This document shows positions 50,892-61,800 of a stretch of DNA of 64,000 bases, piece after piece. Source of the stretch: Rhynchopus sp. YZ270_cl-10 (taxonomy: Eukaryota; Euglenozoa; Diplonemea; Diplonemida; Diplonemidae); NCBI GenBank assembly GCA_964035575.1, contig OZ037859.1, positions 1 to 64,000 of the forward strand, given 5' to 3'. How positions within the stretch are numbered: position 1 is the first letter of the stretch; each line of letters opens with the position of its first letter. The notes under the pieces are model-generated. The model had not been told where the DNA came from, searched no databases, and worked only from the letters and a program-made list of their open reading frames with translations. The position numbers were made by a program, and so were the translations under genes.

Positions 50892-51614
50892 CCCCAAAAA
50901 AAAATAGGCAACCACAAAAAAAATTGGTAAAAATTGATGACACTCACATCTATTTAATAAACGGACCATTTGTCTCAAATGCCGCCTTAGGTTCTCCATA
51001 TAGAACATACTCAACTCTATCACCACGGCTCTTTTATTTTCCTTTATTTTTACACTCTCGATAATCACCTTTTTTTTCGTTTTTAGTCACGTCACAATCG
51101 CCCACCGAGGGTAGGGTTTGTACTCAAAGTCGCCCGAAGGTGGCTCTGGCTAGTGAAATATTGTAGACGCAAGTGGTCCTTTGGCTTGACTTTATTTTTG
51201 TCTCGACAAAACCTGTCGAAGGGTGCCTTCAGGAATAGCCGTCCTTTCTAATTCTTTCAAAGAAAAAAAAATGGAAGCCATTGCCTTGCAGGCACCGATC
51301 CACGCACAATGCAACCCCTGGATGAACGATAAAGAAAATGATGTTGCAGCGAGCAGCACCTGCAACCTGCCCCACATGCTTCCTTAAGAAGGGAGCAGGT
51401 GAACGAACAGCCAAAATCTTCAAAAAAAAAAAAAATATCAAATTTCTACATTTGCATTTGACCCACTATTGCTTCCCCACCTTGTCTCGGAGAGGTCTCT
51501 CGAAAAGGGGGAGCTAACCCGCCTTTCTTGTCTCTCGGGAATTTCTAAGGAGTGAGAAAAGAAACACGAAAAATCAAAGTCATAACCGCAATAGGACAGA
51601 AATGAGAAAAGTTG

Positions 51615-51643
51615 GGTAACCTAAGCATAGAGTGCTCAGTCAC
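51615..51643 (-). other. Recurrent intergenic stem-loop, copy 3
   Basis: Minus strand: GGTGACTGAGC, 6-7-base loop (ACTCTAT region), GCTTAGGTTACC. Eleven pairs with one bulged G. Relative to copies 1 and 2, A-to-G and C-to-A changes are matched by pairing-compatible partners. Confidence 0.6.
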
Positions 51644-52145
51644 CTAATGCAAATTTGTAAATTGTAAACGGCAGGGTCCTCCTGTGTGATGTCAGACTGG
51701 GGACACAAAATCGGAGGTGGAGAGTTAAAAAGGTTGAAAGTGCAAACCTGAAAAAATGAAGGCAATATAAATACCGTGCAGAGTTCGACAGAAAGAGCTT
51801 TGAGGGTCAAAAACTGAACTGAATAAACTGAGCAGAACCCTCTTGCCTGTTGTATCCTGCACATGGCATGCACCGTTTCGCCTCCTATGAAACAGCAGTC
51901 GACACGAAACAAACGAAGCATATTAAGACGACAAAGACAAAGACAAAGACAAAGACAGTGACATGGCAACACAGTGCGTCTTCTTCAGCCACTCAGCAAC
52001 AATGGGAAATGGATCAGTAGGGACGGCTGTGCCGACCCCATTGAGCGTCGCGAAGAGTTGGCAAAAGAATGTGTAGAAATGGTGTCGAGCGCTGTCTCAC
52101 GCCGACTACCTGAACTGTGCAAAAAAAAGGGGGTGCTGAATGTGC

Positions 52146-54422
52146 CTACGGAAAGGAGTGCAAAACGGCGGGAACCGCAGGAGAATGAACACTGTCCCGC
52201 TTGCCCTTACCGTGCTTGATAGGAGAGGCAGGTGGGCTTGGCCCTTCACTGTGCACCTCAGTCATGAAGACTGCTTCCTCCTCACGCTGCATGAGAACCT
52301 GGAGCTGCTGTGCCTCGCGCTCCTCTTCGTAGTGCCGCAGCAGCTCAACACGTGTGAGAGGCACAAAGAACTGTGACTCCAGCACAGCGCCAAGGACCTG
52401 CAGGTACGAGAATGAGTGCAGTGGCTTGAGGTAGCCAAGAACGTTGAGCACCTGCTCCTCAGAAGGCTCGCTGTCTTCATTGATCAGTGTCAAAAATTCG
52501 GTCATATCGTCGGAGCAGATGCTGATGGAGTAGGCGTCCTTGTCGGTGTACCACTCAACGCGTTTGCGCTTTTCGCGCTCAGAAATCTGTTCGTGAAACC
52601 ACGCAGCACGTTCCTCAAGATCGGCTTCGCTTGCCTGTGCAAAGGCAGGCGCGGCACCGTCATCAGTGTGGCGAAGGTACCAGTCCTCACGCAGCGCGGC
52701 CTCTTCCTTCGTGCAGGCGTGCTTCAGCATTTCTCCGTTTGCAGCAGAGATGGGTCCCATCGCACGCCATTTGCGCCCGTTTTCTGCGTTCTCTGTCCAG
52801 TCTTTCAAGGTGCCCTTGCCCTTCCACCACTCCCCACCTGTGACATGCTCCTTGGCTTTCCACAGGTGCGTGGCCCTCCCGCCTGCATGGTACGATGCTG
52901 TGTACTTGGACTGACGCCACCAATGTGCACGGTACCATTCGGCGCGACGCTCTACTTCGTCCTCCGACACTGTTGCCACATCGCCGATACGCGTGCTGCG
53001 CCAGTACAACCCCTCCCGTTGCAGCTCGAGGCTTTGAAAGTAGTCGTCGATGATGTACGGGCGCTGCCACCACTCACGCAGCTGTGCCTCGTACCACTGC
53101 TGCCGAATGTGCTGCAGCTTGTAGTCGCACATCGAGTAGCTGTCCTGGTCATCTGCACGCCATGAGGTTCCTGTGGCCCCGTTGGTGTAGTAGTCCTGTG
53201 CATATCGTGGCAAGCGCCACCAGTGCTCTTCGTACCATTCGCAGCGTGTGGCAATGCCCTCGGCACAGAGCCCCGCTAGGCAGGGAATGTCCTTAGGCTC
53301 GGTCCCGGCAGCAACCTCTTCGAAGTAGCTTGTGAGGACGTCCTGCTCCTGCCAGTCTTCGTCCAGCTCCACTTTGTGCAGGTACCGCAGCGGCGCACTG
53401 TCGCAACCGATGAGGCAGAAGAGCTCGTGGTAGCTGTCTTCTGTCCACCACGCGCCGCTGAGGAAGTAGTCGCTGCGCTCTGCCGCCTCCTCCGCACTGC
53501 ACTCTTCTGTGTCGCCTTCAACAGCAGCCGCCCACGTGCGCGTGACAGGCTTCTTCGAGTGAAGGAACCACTCCTCACGCACAAGACGGTCCGCCTCAGC
53601 TGGGTCGTCCCTCAGCCACTTCTGCCCACCACACTGCCTGTCTGCGTGCACATCAGCAGTCTTCCACCACTCAATATCGCACGTCACCTCCCATTCCCTT
53701 CTGAACTTGTCGTGCTGCCACCACAGCATCGATTTGTAGAACTCTTCGCGCGCCACAAGCTCGCTCTCCTCTGCGTGCAGTGAGGCGCCTTCCATCACTG
53801 CGTTCCAGAGGTGTCCGTTGCGTCGGTTCTTCTCGAAGTCGCGCCTGTAGGAGGGACGCTTCCACCAGTCGAAGTCGTCGTCTTTGTCGTCGTTGTCGTG
53901 CAGGCTTGCACGCGCCACTTTGTGGAAGGCGTGACGCAGGAAGCGGAGCGAGGAGAGGGGGATGCTGCTGATCTGTGCGTGCGGCGGTGTGGGGTTGTAG
54001 AGCTGCTGCGAGCGTTGGTGCTGGCGTGCGGCCCTGCGCTTCTGCTTTGCGCCTGCACGCGCCTCGGCAAGCTGCTCCACACGCGCCTGGTGCAGACTGA
54101 TCTCGTGCGTGACTGTCTGCAGCTCTTCAATGTAGTCCTTCCCTATTGCGCTCTGCACCACGTCCATCACCGCCGTCGGGACCTTCTTGTTCACTACACT
54201 CTTCTTGTCGTCCCCCTTGCTCCCCGCCCACTGCCGCAGCAGCTCCGCCTTCTCGCTATTGCTGCGCATCTCCTTCATATCGAACACTCCCGCCAGCTGC
54301 TTCACTGTGACACATCCCAACTGACTCTTCACCTCCTGGTCCACCTTAACACCCGCAGCCTCGTACTCAGTCACCAAAGCCTGGGCAGCATCCCCAAGGG
54401 ACTCACTCTCATTTTCCTGCAT
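52146..54422 (-). CDS. Tryptophan-rich WW-dyad repeat protein
   Basis: 758 aa (MQENESESLGDAAQALVTEY) with no family that I recognise. Residues 1-150 are helical with a basic stretch (GAKQKRRAARQHQRSQQ). From about 185 to 640 a degenerate repeat of roughly 60-70 residues recurs, built on a Trp-Trp dyad, then aromatic and acidic residues, then a single Trp: FDWWKRPSY...HLWNAV, LWWQHDKF, IEWWKTADV, AWWTEDSY, HWWRLPRYAQDYY...SWRA, EWWQRPYIIDDY...YWRS, HWWRQSKYTASY...LWKA and EWWKGKGT...KWRA. Between them WY, EWY and AEWYRAH motifs recur. The tail (600-758) is helical and charged. The last 15 codons may be replaced by a spliced exon: GTAAGG occurs at the C-terminal KHG, and a TTTTTTTGCACAG acceptor lies near 52,124. 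Confidence 0.8.
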   Translation of the reverse strand: MQENESESLGDAAQALVTEYEAAGVKVDQEVKSQLGCVTVKQLAGVFDMKEMRSNSEKAELLRQWAGSKGDDKKSVVNKKVPTAVMDVVQSAIGKDYIEELQTVTHEISLHQARVEQLAEARAGAKQKRRAARQHQRSQQLYNPTPPHAQISSIPLSSLRFLRHAFHKVARASLHDNDDKDDDFDWWKRPSYRRDFEKNRRNGHLWNAVMEGASLHAEESELVAREEFYKSMLWWQHDKFRREWEVTCDIEWWKTADVHADRQCGGQKWLRDDPAEADRLVREEWFLHSKKPVTRTWAAAVEGDTEECSAEEAAERSDYFLSGAWWTEDSYHELFCLIGCDSAPLRYLHKVELDEDWQEQDVLTSYFEEVAAGTEPKDIPCLAGLCAEGIATRCEWYEEHWWRLPRYAQDYYTNGATGTSWRADDQDSYSMCDYKLQHIRQQWYEAQLREWWQRPYIIDDYFQSLELQREGLYWRSTRIGDVATVSEDEVERRAEWYRAHWWRQSKYTASYHAGGRATHLWKAKEHVTGGEWWKGKGTLKDWTENAENGRKWRAMGPISAANGEMLKHACTKEEAALREDWYLRHTDDGAAPAFAQASEADLEERAAWFHEQISEREKRKRVEWYTDKDAYSISICSDDMTEFLTLINEDSEPSEEQVLNVLGYLKPLHSFSYLQVLGAVLESQFFVPLTRVELLRHYEEEREAQQLQVLMQREEEAVFMTEVHSEGPSPPASPIKHGKGKRDSVHSPAVPAVLHSFP

Positions 54423-55909
54423 ATTTTGTTTTGCACTGTAAGCAAGGTGAACAGAAGTAGTGTAGGAGGAGGAGGGGCTACGTCGTTAAATGAGAGGCGC
54501 ACTTTTTTTTTTCCATGCCAAAAATCGGCTTTTTCCACCCCAAATCCATGCCCAGCCACCTTCGCATCCCTTAACATCCATCAAAGAAGGCAAAGTGGCT
54601 GCGACAGGTACGTTTCGACCCACTTTATTTTTTCCCCCCCGTCGCCTCACAAGACTATCATGATTTTGTGTGTTTTAAAAAAAATCCATCGCCCCTGTTG
54701 CCACAATGCAAATGTACAAAAATAACCGGGTGGATTCCGTTTCGTGAGTGCATAAAAAAAATGCTGACAAAAGAAAACAAAGAGAAAATATGAATGCGCC
54801 TTTGCAGAGCACCCACAACGCATTCAAAGAGGTGGCAAGTGTTATGAAAGTTTGACTTGAAATACAAAGCAATCGTGACAGTGTACCCTTGGTACGTGAC
54901 CGGTGCATCGGTGACCCCAACCATGCAGTCCCCCATCCACTTCGTGGTTTACATCTGATTAAAAAAAGCTGATAATGTACAGACATTCTCTTAGATGCGA
55001 CAAAGTTTTGATTTGAAATACAAAGCCCTCTCGTGACAGTGTACCTACCACAAAGAACAGAGAAAAGTTAGATGCCTCGTTTGGTTACCTAACTAAAGCC
55101 TTGATAAATCTGTTGGGCTAGCATCACCAAAAGCTGTCCTCAGAAAACGCTCTTTTTTTGCGTTTACCTTTATTTTGTACTTTACTAAAGTGAAGCAAAA
55201 CAAAACATACGGAGCGCAAGAAACCAAGGGGTGAAAGCAAAAAAGAGTGAACCGTTCGATCGATTAAAAAAAAAACGCTGACACAGAAAAAAAAAAAGAC
55301 AGGGAAGGATAGATTGGGACAGGTGGGCAATGCCCCAGACCCAGATCCACCCTTTCATCGCATGTCTCTTTACTATGGGGGGGAGAGGGGGTTTCGACTA
55401 TTCCATTGCTTCAACAAAAGCAGGCACGATCCATCTCGTGTTTACTTGCGGAAGAAAATTCGTATGCTATTTTTTTAGCCCCTTTTTTTGCTTTATTTTT
55501 TGCTTTTGACCCTGCGACTATGCCATACAATTCTTCACTGTCACTGTGACACTGCGATTTTTTTTCTGTACGATTTGTAACGTATTTCTCCATCATTGCT
55601 CTCTCTTTGTCACTTATGCACCCCCTTTTATGCAATTCCTGTCCATACTAGGGAAGCGTAATTACATACTTCTGTTGATCGTTTTTTTAAAAAATATTTT
55701 TTGCGAGGAGTGGGAGTAAGAACATGTGGCAGCAACACGCCAAACACCCTTCCTGCAACCTCTTAGTCGCCTTTGTCGCCTCTGTCGACTCTAGAATAGG
55801 CCTTCCTCATACGTTCCTCACTCATGATAACACTCAAAAAAAAATCTACTTGGGGGGCATGGGGTGGGAAGGGGGTACGACCCGTTTGAGAAAACTTCTG
55901 TGGACCGGT
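54423..55909. other. 1.5-kb intergenic region, no gene
   Basis: AT-rich with homopolymers. A diverged TTAGGTAACC...ATCTAACTTTTCTC sequence (minus strand, about 55,062-55,100) distantly resembles the stem-loop flank. No credible exon on either strand. Confidence 0.5.
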
Positions 55910-56584
55910 TTACAGGCGCGAAGGCCACTCTGCAGCACTGTGTTCAAGCGCTGTTTGCAGAGGGTGATGATGAGATGTCTGCCAGGGCATGTTCAATGCC
56001 GAGAAGCAGTGCTGAGGAACCGGACACACGCGCAACATCGAACCTGTGGTGGAGTGTTGTTTTTTGTTCGCATTCGGGTACAACTTCTCACTGCAGCCAA
56101 AGGCACAGCACAATACATACCCGACATGGTAGAGCTGCAGACCACCCGGTGGGCGCAGGGTTGCTATCGAGTTCTGCATGAGACGTGACGAGACCAGAAG
56201 CAATGTGCCCAACACAGACACCTCCATCCATGTCGTCATGACACCTTCCTTCTTTCCCGGCGTCGCCTGTAGTGGGGTTAAGATAAAATAACATAAGGTA
56301 GTACGGTTTGTTTTAGTCTTGTTTGAAAAAAGCGAAAATGGCGTAGAGATGTGTGAGGTTGGGGAAGTGGCAGGTTGGCATACCCGGCTCAAGTGGTACA
56401 AACACACAGCCTCGAGAAGACTGCACACAACAGTCACTGCAGGCTCATTTCGCGGCTGGTCTTCTTCTTCGTCCTCTTTCCGCTTATCGCAGATCCCGTA
56501 CCAGCAGTGGCTCAGCACAAACGAGTACAGCCCTGCGCTCACTATGCTCGCCGGCACTGCGTACTTTAATAGATTTTCTTTCAT
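55910..56584 (-). CDS. Small predicted membrane protein
   Basis: Three exons (56584-56384, 56266-56092, 56043-55910) give 169 aa from MKENLLKYAVPASIVSAG. Likely membrane helices: PASIVSAGLYSFVLSHCWYG (about 11-30), VSVLGTLLLVSSRLM (about 80-95) and LYHVGYVLCCAFGC (about 110-123), with an acidic loop (KRKEDEEEDQPRNE). Intron 1 (117 bp, GTATGCC to CTACAG) is well supported because it carries no conserved sequence. Intron 2 (48 bp, GTGAGAAG to CACCACAG) does not change the frame and is less sure. Family not recognised. Confidence 0.58.
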   Translation of the reverse strand: MKENLLKYAVPASIVSAGLYSFVLSHCWYGICDKRKEDEEEDQPRNEPAVTVVCSLLEAVCLYHLSRVCQPATSPTSHISTPFSLFSNKTKTNRTTLCYFILTPLQATPGKKEGVMTTWMEVSVLGTLLLVSSRLMQNSIATLRPPGGLQLYHVGYVLCCAFGCSEKLYPNANKKQHSTTGSMLRVCPVPQHCFSALNMPWQTSHHHPLQTALEHSAAEWPSRL

Positions 56585-56813
56585 CTTTGACCAACGCCTT
56601 CAGGCGAAGGTGTGTTACTGAGGGAAAGGAGTGTTGCATGGGGGTCGAGAGAGGACAAAGAGTGGTTGTGATTTTTAAATCGGTTTTTGCAATTTTGCAT
56701 ACGAAAGGTAAACAAGCCCCACCCCAATGACGTGAGCAAAATTGAGAAATATTGCTTCGCACATTTTTTGTGCGTTTTCCCATTTATTCTCTACCCTACA
56801 TTACTGTGCCCCG

Positions 56814-58202
56814 TCACCCCCAGGCGTGCGATGTCGTATGGAAATACGAAGCCGCGTGGCCACGCATGGGTGCGCGCTTTGTGGGCTTCGCGTCTTTGCA
56901 GACTGCGGCGTACTCGCTGCGTGCACGCTTGAGACGTGTTTTGATGATGTTCTGGTAGCCGTGTGGCGAGTTGCCGAAGAGCGACGCACGGGCAGTGTCG
57001 ATAGGCTGCGGGGAGGTGTCCGCATTCATCGATCTGTGCATACTGTGGTGTCCTGACGCGGGCAGGCTCTCTGTGGGCCCCCAGACTCGCGCAGACGGGT
57101 GTGGGAAAGCAGGAGGCTGGTTCGAGGGATTGCCCTTCTTGCTCTTGTGTGCGCTGCTTGTGTCGCCACCCGCCCACGCAGGCAACGGTGCTGCGTGGCA
57201 GCTGCTCTGCGGCTGTGTCGTGTTCGCATTCGTCTTCACTCTCGACGAGGCGCTCTTTTTTTTTGAACGCGTGTGCAGATGTGTTGGGTGCTCCTGCACT
57301 ATCTTCTCCGCTGTGCCCCAGCAGCCTCGGTAGCGGTGCTTTGAACGTGCTCTGGTCACTTTGCTGTACAGCACATCTCGTGTCTCCGCACGGAAGTCGT
57401 GCCGTTTCAACGTGAAGCCCTGCAGTGTGCGCAGGAGTGACTTCTGTGAGGAGGACGCCGACTGGTCCACAAACTCGGGTATCAACGTAGCAGAGCTGGG
57501 GTGCGAGCGTGAGAGGTTCACCGTGGAGTGCTGGCGGAGGTTCATACCCTGTGTCTTGGGTGCCTCCTGCCCTTGCCGCACGCTGTCCACCGAGTCTGCA
57601 GAGATGCTGCTCGCCTCCGAACAGCAGTCAATCACCACCTCCGACGGCGCTGCGGAGCTGTTTACAGAGTGCAGCTCATCGTGCTTCACGACCCCGACAG
57701 AGGGCATCGACTTCAGAATCTCAGACGAGACGCCGTCTAGGCAGCCAAGACGGACGATTTCGTTCTTTTGTTTGCATGCGGGTGGTGCACGGCAGAGGTA
57801 TTTCTTGAGCCTTTGCAGGATCAAGAGGACCTGGGGCCATGTGAAGAAGGAGACGTCGGACCAGGCGACGGGCTCACTGTGTGCGAAGTCTTCTAGCTTG
57901 CTGACGTCGTGGATCTGGATGCAGAGTTTGTCGAGAAAGCCGTGCAGGTCGTGAAGGTTCTTGAGGCCGCCGCAGCGGTCGTATGCTTCGTTCGCGGCTT
58001 TGCGCTCGCTGATAGTCAGGGGCGCGAGGATGGAGCAGTTGCGCACACGGATCACGAAGCGGATATAGATGCGGAACACTCGCCACCAGAAGTCACCACC
58101 GCTGCAGGCATAATCGCGCTTCTTGTTCTGATAGCCCTGGTGCAGCTGCAGGTCCGCCTCTGCAAACATGCGCAACGCCTTCCATCGGTGTGTGCCACCC
58201 AT
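56814..58202 (-). CDS. Hypothetical 462-aa protein
   Basis: Single open frame from MGGTHRWKALRMFAEADLQL. The N-terminal 150 residues look globular and aromatic (GGDFWWRVFRIYIRFVIRVR, LHDLHGFLDKLCIQIHDVSK, FFTWPQVLLILQRLKKYLCR). The remaining 300 are Ser/His/Pro-rich and probably disordered, with many basic residues near the C-terminus (IIKTRLKRARSEYAAV). No domain recognised. The start is the first Met; the upstream 5' region reads out of frame. Coding status is supported mainly by its length in a region where other long ORFs on the same strand are real. Confidence 0.65.
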   Translation of the reverse strand: MGGTHRWKALRMFAEADLQLHQGYQNKKRDYACSGGDFWWRVFRIYIRFVIRVRNCSILAPLTISERKAANEAYDRCGGLKNLHDLHGFLDKLCIQIHDVSKLEDFAHSEPVAWSDVSFFTWPQVLLILQRLKKYLCRAPPACKQKNEIVRLGCLDGVSSEILKSMPSVGVVKHDELHSVNSSAAPSEVVIDCCSEASSISADSVDSVRQGQEAPKTQGMNLRQHSTVNLSRSHPSSATLIPEFVDQSASSSQKSLLRTLQGFTLKRHDFRAETRDVLYSKVTRARSKHRYRGCWGTAEKIVQEHPTHLHTRSKKKSASSRVKTNANTTQPQSSCHAAPLPAWAGGDTSSAHKSKKGNPSNQPPAFPHPSARVWGPTESLPASGHHSMHRSMNADTSPQPIDTARASLFGNSPHGYQNIIKTRLKRARSEYAAVCKDAKPTKRAPMRGHAASYFHTTSHAWG

Positions 58203-58813
58203 CTACCCGTACACTGTTCATCTCATTGCCTGAAGGTGGAAAGTGATGTGTGAAGGTGAGGAGGAAGAGGAAGAGGAGGAAACTGTGTTGCAAACGCAAC
58301 CACAGCAAAATACCAGAAAATAATAGCTTTTTTTATGTATAAGCGTGGCTCGAGGGCCGCTTCACTTTTTTTGTTTGTCTATATCCTCTAACTAGGAGAG
58401 AGGGGAGAAGGGGAGGTGGTTTCCGGTCATGGACGCCACCCATGCTTTGTGCGTAACGGAGCGCAGAAAGAATCGCATGTAGGGGGGAGAAAGGGAAAGC
58501 AAGTGTTGGCAGATGTCAGTCAGGACATCGAAGACGTGGCACTACTGCGTGGGTAGTGGCGTAGGGTTGGTCTATCTAAAAGTGTTACGTTCTTCAAAAA
58601 AGCAAGCCAAGTAGAAGGCCGTGTGTACAGAGGCTGGGGAAAACACAGCGGCACCTTGTGAGGAATTCACATTAGAGGTTATAGTAAATAAAAATATTTT
58701 GAAAAAGATGAAAAAAAAAGTCTTGAAAAAAAAATCTACTTTCCTCGAAGTTTCTAAAGTATTAAAACGTATCTATCAATTTTTGAATATTGCAAACTTC
58801 TTCTGAGGCAGGA
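58203..58813. other. Intergenic, 600 bp, no gene
   Basis: Holds A-rich tracts (58,680-58,740) and the 3' flank of the FERM/LRR gene. Nothing else is recognisable. Confidence 0.6.
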
Positions 58814-61800
58814 CTACATCAGGATCGTCTCGAGGTTCGTGTTGTCAATGATAAACTTGTATGCTCTCATGTATTCTTCTTCGTTCTGCTGCACACGTGT
58901 GCAGGTCAGCTCGAGCTCCTCGAGGGTTGTGTTGACAGCGATGTGCTTGGTGGCATCGAGCACACCTCTGGTGGTGATGTTGTTGCGTGGTGCGACAAGC
59001 TTCTTCAGCGCCCTGTTCTCAGCAAGGCCTTCTGCGATGCTGAGGAGCACGTCGTCGTCGAAGGACATCTCTGCCAGGTGCAGCTCCTGGATCGAGCGGT
59101 TCGTGCTGAACATGTACACCACCTCGCCCTGCGTGCCGCCCTGCTCCTCGTCCGACATCCTGTTCCCGTCCAGGACCACCTTCTTGAGAGATCTGTTCCG
59201 TGCCAACGCCGTCATCAGGAACGCCATGCCCCTCCTGCCCAAGCCGTTTCTGCTGATGTCCAACGTCTCCAGAGTGCTCGTCGCCTCCAGCAGGTCGACC
59301 CACCCTTGCGGCAGGCCACCGTCGCTCAGCGCCAGTCTGTTCCCGCCAATCAAAAGCGTCTTCAGTTTGTAGTTGTCCAGCAGACCGCTTGTCAGTGCCG
59401 CACCGTGGTCTGCAGTGAGCTGGCATCTGTTGAGCTCGAGTGTCTGCAGGTTGCAGATCGCCTCCCTTTCCAAGAAGGTGAAGAACTCGAGCGGAAGGTC
59501 GCGTGTCACCTGATGTGGAGGTGTGGAGATGTGGAGATGGATGCGTGAGGTGGGGTGGGAGAATATACCTGTCCTGAAGGGTCAGTGCGCTGGTGCAGGT
59601 TTTGTCCAATCGGGTTGTCGCTGAAGTTGATGCGCGTAATTTCTGGGTTGTTCAGCAGCTGGCGTGTGATGTACAGCGCAACGTCTCCTGCACGTCAGTA
59701 AGGGTGTGGTGTGGATGTGTGGATGTGTGGTGTTGAGTGTGCATACCGGTGATGTTCATCTGTCCAGTGAAGTTCGAGATGTCCAGGTCAGTGAGGCCAC
59801 ACTGCTGCTCCACAAGCTGTCCAAACCTCTGCCCACCGGGCGACTGCAACGGGTTGTCGGAGAAGTCCAGTGTGGCCGGCCTGCGTGCGCGGTCCATGAC
59901 CTTGATGAGGATCTCCAGCCCACGGCGCTGGATCTTGTTGCTCCCAAGACCAATGTTGTCCAGCAGGCACTCACGGTCGCTGTCCAGACACCCTGCAATC
60001 TCACCCATCACATTCGCAGTGATGTGGTTGCGGTTGAGCAGAAGGGTATGCAGGTATCCGTTGCTGATCAGGTCCAGGATCGCACGCACCCCCTTGTCGC
60101 CGATCTGGCACTCACACAGCGAAAGCGACTGCAGACGCAGCTTCATCAACGGCTCCACAAGCGCAGCTTCGTGGCGGCTGAAAAAGAAGCAAAATTGACA
60201 CAAAAAGAAAGACACAAAAGAACATACTTGTCAAGCGGCAGCGTCGTGAGGTCCACTTCGGTCAACGTGTTGCACCTGGTCAGCACATCGCGTGTGGGTG
60301 GAACCGAAGACTCTGTCAACATGTTCCTTGCGATGTTGATCTTCTGCAGGGAGAGGTTGTCCTCCCAGTTGCGCAGGCGGTCGGCAGGTGAAATGGACGG
60401 AGACGGCTCGCCTGACGGATCGAACTGGAGCGACTTAATGATCAAGTCCGCAATCTGTGATAAATGAGGATAACAAAAATCATCAGAAGCACACATACCA
60501 TGAGCCAGTCGCTATCGCGCATCTGTGCGTCCGAGAGGTCGAGTGTCGAGAGCACAACGTCGTCGTCGAGGGCCTCGTCGATCTGGTTTACAAACTTGAT
60601 GACGGGGCCGCCTCTGTTTGCGTCGTCGTCGGGCGAGAAGATCTGCTCGAGGTAGAGCGCCTTGAGGTACTCTGCAGAGGAGGGGAACTCGACAGGCACG
60701 ATGCGGTCCTCCACAGGTGGGAGGAACGTCTCGGGTGGCAGCAGGCCTGCTGTGATCTGGTCGCGGTCGGGGATGTCGGTGCCGAGGTTCTGCTGCACAC
60801 CACGTGGGAGCATGAGGTAGTACTCGTTGAGGAGGTTGTACATCTCCTCGCTCTGCAGCTTCGACGATGCGTACAACGTCATCAGCTTAGAGTCGCGCTT
60901 CTTCACGAAGATGCCTGTGCTGCTCTTCTCCCACCCAGACAGCTGGTGCGGGCCACGCATAAAGCGCAGACTCTGAATAAAGACACGCTTGTCCGCACTG
61001 AGGATGTGCAGCCCATCCTCGGCAATGCCTGCCACAAAGGGACGGTTGTCCTTGTCGCGGATGTCGAAGAACGTCATCCCCCAGTGGCTGCCACGCGAAC
61101 GCATCGTGTCGATGTACATGTTGCGCGCGTCCACGGGGCTGAGCGTCTTGCGTTTCTTGTGGTTGCGGAACAGGCGCTCCTGCCAGTATTCGTACCCCAA
61201 CGGCGTGACGCTGACCGGCAGGTACGCATCCAGCCCCACCTTGTCGAAGTAGCTGTGGCGCTTCTTGCCCGAGGCATCGCCGAACACGTTCTGCAGCTCG
61301 CACCCTGCAAGCGTGACGGCAAGACGTTCGGGGGTGAGGTAGTACTCGGAGACGACGTTCTTCTGGACTTGTTGGAAAAAGCGATCCTGCAAAACGGGTG
61401 GTGGGGGTTTGTTGGAGGTGGCGGGTGGAAGTGGGGTGGAAGTGTTGTGTACCTGTGCCGAAATGTCGGACCAGCGTTGCAGGCGTTTGTAGTGCTTGAA
61501 CTTGAAGACGAGGTTGCATTTGGTGTTGATGCCTTCTTCGTATAGTGTCTTTGCCTGTGTGTGGTGGGTGGAATGAGTTGTGGGTGATGCCTGGATGTGA
61601 ATCCCATCAGTGGTGCGACATACCTTGTCGAGGAAGCGATCGACCATGCCGAGAACAGAGTTCTCGTTGACGGAGTGTGCAATGTAGAACATCTCGTTCG
61701 GGCGCACGCCGATCTTGTTGCAGACTCTGTCGATGAGCTCCTGCACGGTGTCGGACATGAATGCGTCAATCTTCTTCTTTGTGCCGTTCATGAAGCGGAT

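Larger units (their letters stand above)
50430..52145. other. 1.7-kb intergenic region with two stem-loops
   Basis: Homopolymer-rich. Two members of the stem-loop family lie at 50,863-50,891 and 51,615-51,643, and a short (ACAAAG)n run at about 51,930-51,957. A small minus-strand exon for the neighbouring Trp-rich gene may lie at about 52,008-52,123. No other gene supported. Confidence 0.5.

Noticed and set aside
56742-57333. Plus-strand ORFs opposite the 462-aa unknown
   Set aside because: Shorter than the minus-strand frame, overlapping each other in different frames, without domains.
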